The translations under genes were made by a program, and so were the position numbers. Below, one piece after another: positions 61,705 through 64,000 of a stretch of DNA of 64,000 nt. Source of the DNA: Prolixibacteraceae bacterium (GTDB taxonomy: Bacteria; Bacteroidota; Bacteroidia; Bacteroidales; Prolixibacteraceae); NCBI GenBank assembly GCA_019459525.1, contig JAIBEY010000049.1, positions 1-64,000 of the forward strand, given 5' to 3'. The stretch's first letter is position 1. Each line of letters opens with the position of its first letter. The notes under the pieces were generated by a model. It saw only the letters and a program-made list of their open reading frames with translations, did not search any database and was not told the DNA's origin.

Positions 61705-63546
61705 ATGAAGAAATTATCTATATTCATTATCGGCGTCGCCTTCAGCATCTCCACCTTTGCGCTGAATGTCGATCGCGTTGAACCGACCTTTTGGTGGGTT
61801 GGCATGAAAAACCCGACCGTTCAGTTGATGGTTCACGGGCAGGAAATTGCCAGTACTGAAATCAGCCTGAATTATCCGGGTGTGAAAATCCAAACCATTA
61901 GCCGTCAGGAAAATCCGAATTATGTATTTATCGATCTCGTGATTTCTCCGGAAGCCAAAGCCGGAACTTTCCCGATTCAGTTCAGGAAAAGCAAAAAGGA
62001 AGTGGTTTCATATACTTACGAGTTGAAAAACCGTGAACCTCATTCGGCCAGCCGCAAAGGGTTCGATGGTTCGGATGTGATTTACCTGATTACCCCCGAC
62101 CGTTTTGCGAACGGAAATCCGGCTAACGATGTGGTTGCCGGAATGAAAGAATTACCCAACCGGTCGCACATGAATGGCCGTCACGGCGGCGACATTCAGG
62201 GTATCAAAAATAGCCTGGATTATTTGGCCGGAATGGGTTTTACTTCAGTGTGGCTCAACCCGGTTTTAGAAAATAACATGACCCAGGTTTCTTACCACGG
62301 ATATTCAACCACCGATTTTTACAAGGTCGATCCACGTTACGGAACCAATGAAGAATACCGCGAATTGGGAAAAGCGATTCATCAGAAAGGTATGAAACTG
62401 ATGATGGATATGATTTTCAACCATATTGGCTCCGAACATTGGTGGATGAACGACATGCCATCAGCCGACTGGCTCAATTATTATCCTGAATACAAAATTA
62501 CCAGCCATCGTCGTACGGTTAATCAGGATCCGCACGCATCGGAAGCTGACAAAAAAATGATGGCCGACGGTTGGTTTGTACCTTCGATGCCCGACATGAA
62601 CCAGCGCAATCCGTTTTTGCTGAATTACCTGATTCAGAACAGCATCTGGTGGACTGAATATGTGGGGCTGGACGGCATTCGTATGGACACTTATCCGTAT
62701 CCAGATAAGTTTGCGATGGCAGAATGGACCCGCCGGATGCTGCAAGAATATCCAGATTTTTACATGGTAGGCGAGGAGTGGGCCATGAATCCGGCCATTG
62801 TTTCATACTGGCAGAAAGGCAAAGTAAATGCTGATGGCTATGTCTCCGAACTTCCCGGCCTGATGGATTTCCCGCTGAACAACGCGGTTGTAAAAAGCCT
62901 GAAAGAACCGGAGAGCTGGGGTGGCGGTTTGGTAGCCTTGTACGAAGCGCTGTCGAACGACTTTTTATACCCAAACCCTGATGCTCTGGTGATTTTTCCT
63001 GATAACCACGATATGTCGCGGTTTTACACGCAATTGGGCGAGAATGTTGATTTGCTGAAAATGGGCATCGCTTATTATGCCACAACCCGCGGAATTCCCC
63101 AGATCTTTTACGGAACCGAAATCCTGATGTCGAATCCGGGAACCGAGGAGCATGGCGTAATCCGCTCCGATTTTCCGGGTGGATGGAACGGCGATCAGGT
63201 TAACGCGTTTACCGGAACCGGACTTTCGGCCAAACAGAAAGATGCACAGGATTATTTCCGGAAAGTGCTGAACTGGCGTAAAACAAACAGCGTTGTTCAT
63301 TCGGGCGAACTGAAACATTTTGCTCCTGAAAATGGCATTTACGTGTATTTTCGCTACAATTCATCCGGAAAAGTGATGGTTGTACTGAATAAAAATACTT
63401 TGGAGAAGAGTTTGGATACCAGTCGTTTCAGCGAAGTAATGGAAGCGTGTACTTCAGGAAAGGAAATCATCTCAGGAAAAACGATTGCCGATTTGAAAAA
63501 CCTGCAAGTACCAGCCTTGTCGGCCATTATTATTGAGTTGAAATAG
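61705..63546 (+). CDS. GH13 neopullulanase/cyclomaltodextrinase-like enzyme (SusA-like)
   Basis: A 613-residue periplasmic GH13 enzyme: signal peptide (about 1-19, ending TFA), N-terminal beta domain typical of cyclomaltodextrinases (about 20-115), (beta/alpha)8 barrel (about 125-530) and C-terminal beta domain. The catalytic Asp is in GIRMDTYPYPD (about 331), the acid Glu in MVGEEW (about 360) and the third Asp in FPDNHDMSR (about 434). It should cut imported maltooligosaccharides to smaller sugars for the permease. Confidence 0.92.
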   Translation: MKKLSIFIIGVAFSISTFALNVDRVEPTFWWVGMKNPTVQLMVHGQEIASTEISLNYPGVKIQTISRQENPNYVFIDLVISPEAKAGTFPIQFRKSKKEVVSYTYELKNREPHSASRKGFDGSDVIYLITPDRFANGNPANDVVAGMKELPNRSHMNGRHGGDIQGIKNSLDYLAGMGFTSVWLNPVLENNMTQVSYHGYSTTDFYKVDPRYGTNEEYRELGKAIHQKGMKLMMDMIFNHIGSEHWWMNDMPSADWLNYYPEYKITSHRRTVNQDPHASEADKKMMADGWFVPSMPDMNQRNPFLLNYLIQNSIWWTEYVGLDGIRMDTYPYPDKFAMAEWTRRMLQEYPDFYMVGEEWAMNPAIVSYWQKGKVNADGYVSELPGLMDFPLNNAVVKSLKEPESWGGGLVALYEALSNDFLYPNPDALVIFPDNHDMSRFYTQLGENVDLLKMGIAYYATTRGIPQIFYGTEILMSNPGTEEHGVIRSDFPGGWNGDQVNAFTGTGLSAKQKDAQDYFRKVLNWRKTNSVVHSGELKHFAPENGIYVYFRYNSSGKVMVVLNKNTLEKSLDTSRFSEVMEACTSGKEIISGKTIADLKNLQVPALSAIIIELK

Positions 63547-63645
63547 GGAAAAGTGGTCAGTGGTCAGTCGCAGTTGCCAGTAAAAAACAAAATGCGCAAC
63601 ATTTGATAACAATTACAACAACGACAACTTTTAAAACATCCTGTT

Positions 63646-64000
63646 ATGAACAAATTTAAGAACCTGTTTATCATTCCGTTATTGGCTTTGGCCTTGTTTG
63701 CCTGCCAGCCAGCGGTAAAAACCAATCCGGTAACAACGGGTATTCCGGAGTGGACCAAAAATTCAGTACTCTATGAAGTCAATATCCGTCAATATACGCC
63801 TGAAGGAACGTTTAAGGCTTTCGAGTTGCACCTTCCGCGCCTGAAAGAACTGGGTGTGGATATTTTGTGGATCATGCCGATTCACCCGATTTCGGAGAAA
63901 AACCGCAAAGGAAGTTTGGGTTCGTATTACGCGGTAAAAGATTACAAGGGAATTAATCCTGAATTTGGAACGCTGGAGGATTTTAAGAGCTTGGTAAACA
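63646..64000 (+). CDS. GH13 family lipoprotein, cut off by the window end
   Basis: The first ~118 residues of a GH13 enzyme: lipoprotein signal with lipobox LALFAC (Cys about 20), then the start of the catalytic barrel (TKNSVLYEVNIRQYTPEGTF; LGVDILWIMPIHPISE; GSYYAVKDYKGINPEFGTLEDF). It runs off the right edge. As in SusG, a cell-surface, lipid-anchored amylase is expected. Confidence 0.88.
   Translation, partial: MNKFKNLFIIPLLALALFACQPAVKTNPVTTGIPEWTKNSVLYEVNIRQYTPEGTFKAFELHLPRLKELGVDILWIMPIHPISEKNRKGSLGSYYAVKDYKGINPEFGTLEDFKSLVN

Noticed and set aside
1-64000. CRISPR array, tRNA/rRNA genes or complete insertion sequences
   Set aside because: No regularly spaced repeats, cloverleaf genes, rRNA sequence or transposase were recognisable; the repeats present are palindromic extragenic elements.

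Overview
The window comes from a Bacteroidota chromosome, most likely order Bacteroidales/Marinilabiliales (Prolixibacteraceae-like). The placement is inferred from SusC/SusD pairs, a type IX secretion (T9SS) C-terminal domain, Bacteroidota-type promoters (TTTG, about 19-21 bp, TAnnTTTG), few classical Shine-Dalgarno sites, and families such as DUF4175, DUF4292 and DUF4421. No rRNA, tRNA, CRISPR array or intact insertion sequence was seen.

Positions 1-34,000 are mostly core genome. After about 640 bp of noncoding repeats come DUF4421, xth, rsgA, uvrC, apt, mnmG, ybeY, an RsbW-like ATPase and a large DUF4175 coiled-coil membrane protein. Two sites resembling ParB-binding parS lie at 1,009 and 5,995. 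A lone receiver protein, ruvB, a glutamine cyclotransferase, a flippase, rpiB, a LutB-like Fe-S protein, an Rrf2 regulator, hemW, and the dut-TPR-DUF4292-EnvC block follow. Next come stress and regulatory genes (Crp/Fnr, OsmC, AraC, YceI, pirin), a possibly membrane-tethered wHTH protein divergent from a Tat-exported Gfo/Idh oxidoreductase, and a WYL regulator. A higBA toxin-antitoxin pair sits between two ~150-bp direct repeats, one of which carries the tail of a lost DUF3795 paralogue. A second toxin-antitoxin pair (ParE-like) precedes an aldehyde dehydrogenase.

Positions 38,000-64,000 are an alpha-glucan (starch/maltodextrin) utilisation locus. The minus-strand operon encodes SusC, SusD, SusE, a SusF-like lipoprotein and, behind an intrinsic terminator, a T9SS-exported GH13 amylase. 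A LacI-type regulator is divergent from it. The plus-strand operon encodes an MFS maltodextrin permease, beta-phosphoglucomutase, GH65 phosphorylase, a periplasmic GH13 enzyme and a second, truncated GH13 lipoprotein. An almost identical 22-bp LacI-type operator lies upstream of both operons, so they probably form one regulon. The flow would be surface capture and cleavage, SusCD import, periplasmic GH13 trimming, MFS uptake, then phosphorolysis to glucose and glucose-6-phosphate.

Between lacI and the permease operon, the glucan locus is interrupted (51,297-56,067, minus strand) by a peptide-export cassette: HlyD adaptor, C39-peptidase ABC exporter, small wHTH protein, two unannotated double-glycine leader peptides (46 and 53 aa) and two tiny paralogous membrane peptides (43 and 44 aa), each followed by a copy of the same ~100-bp hairpin unit. 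This looks like a bacteriocin or signalling-peptide system and is the most novel part of the window.
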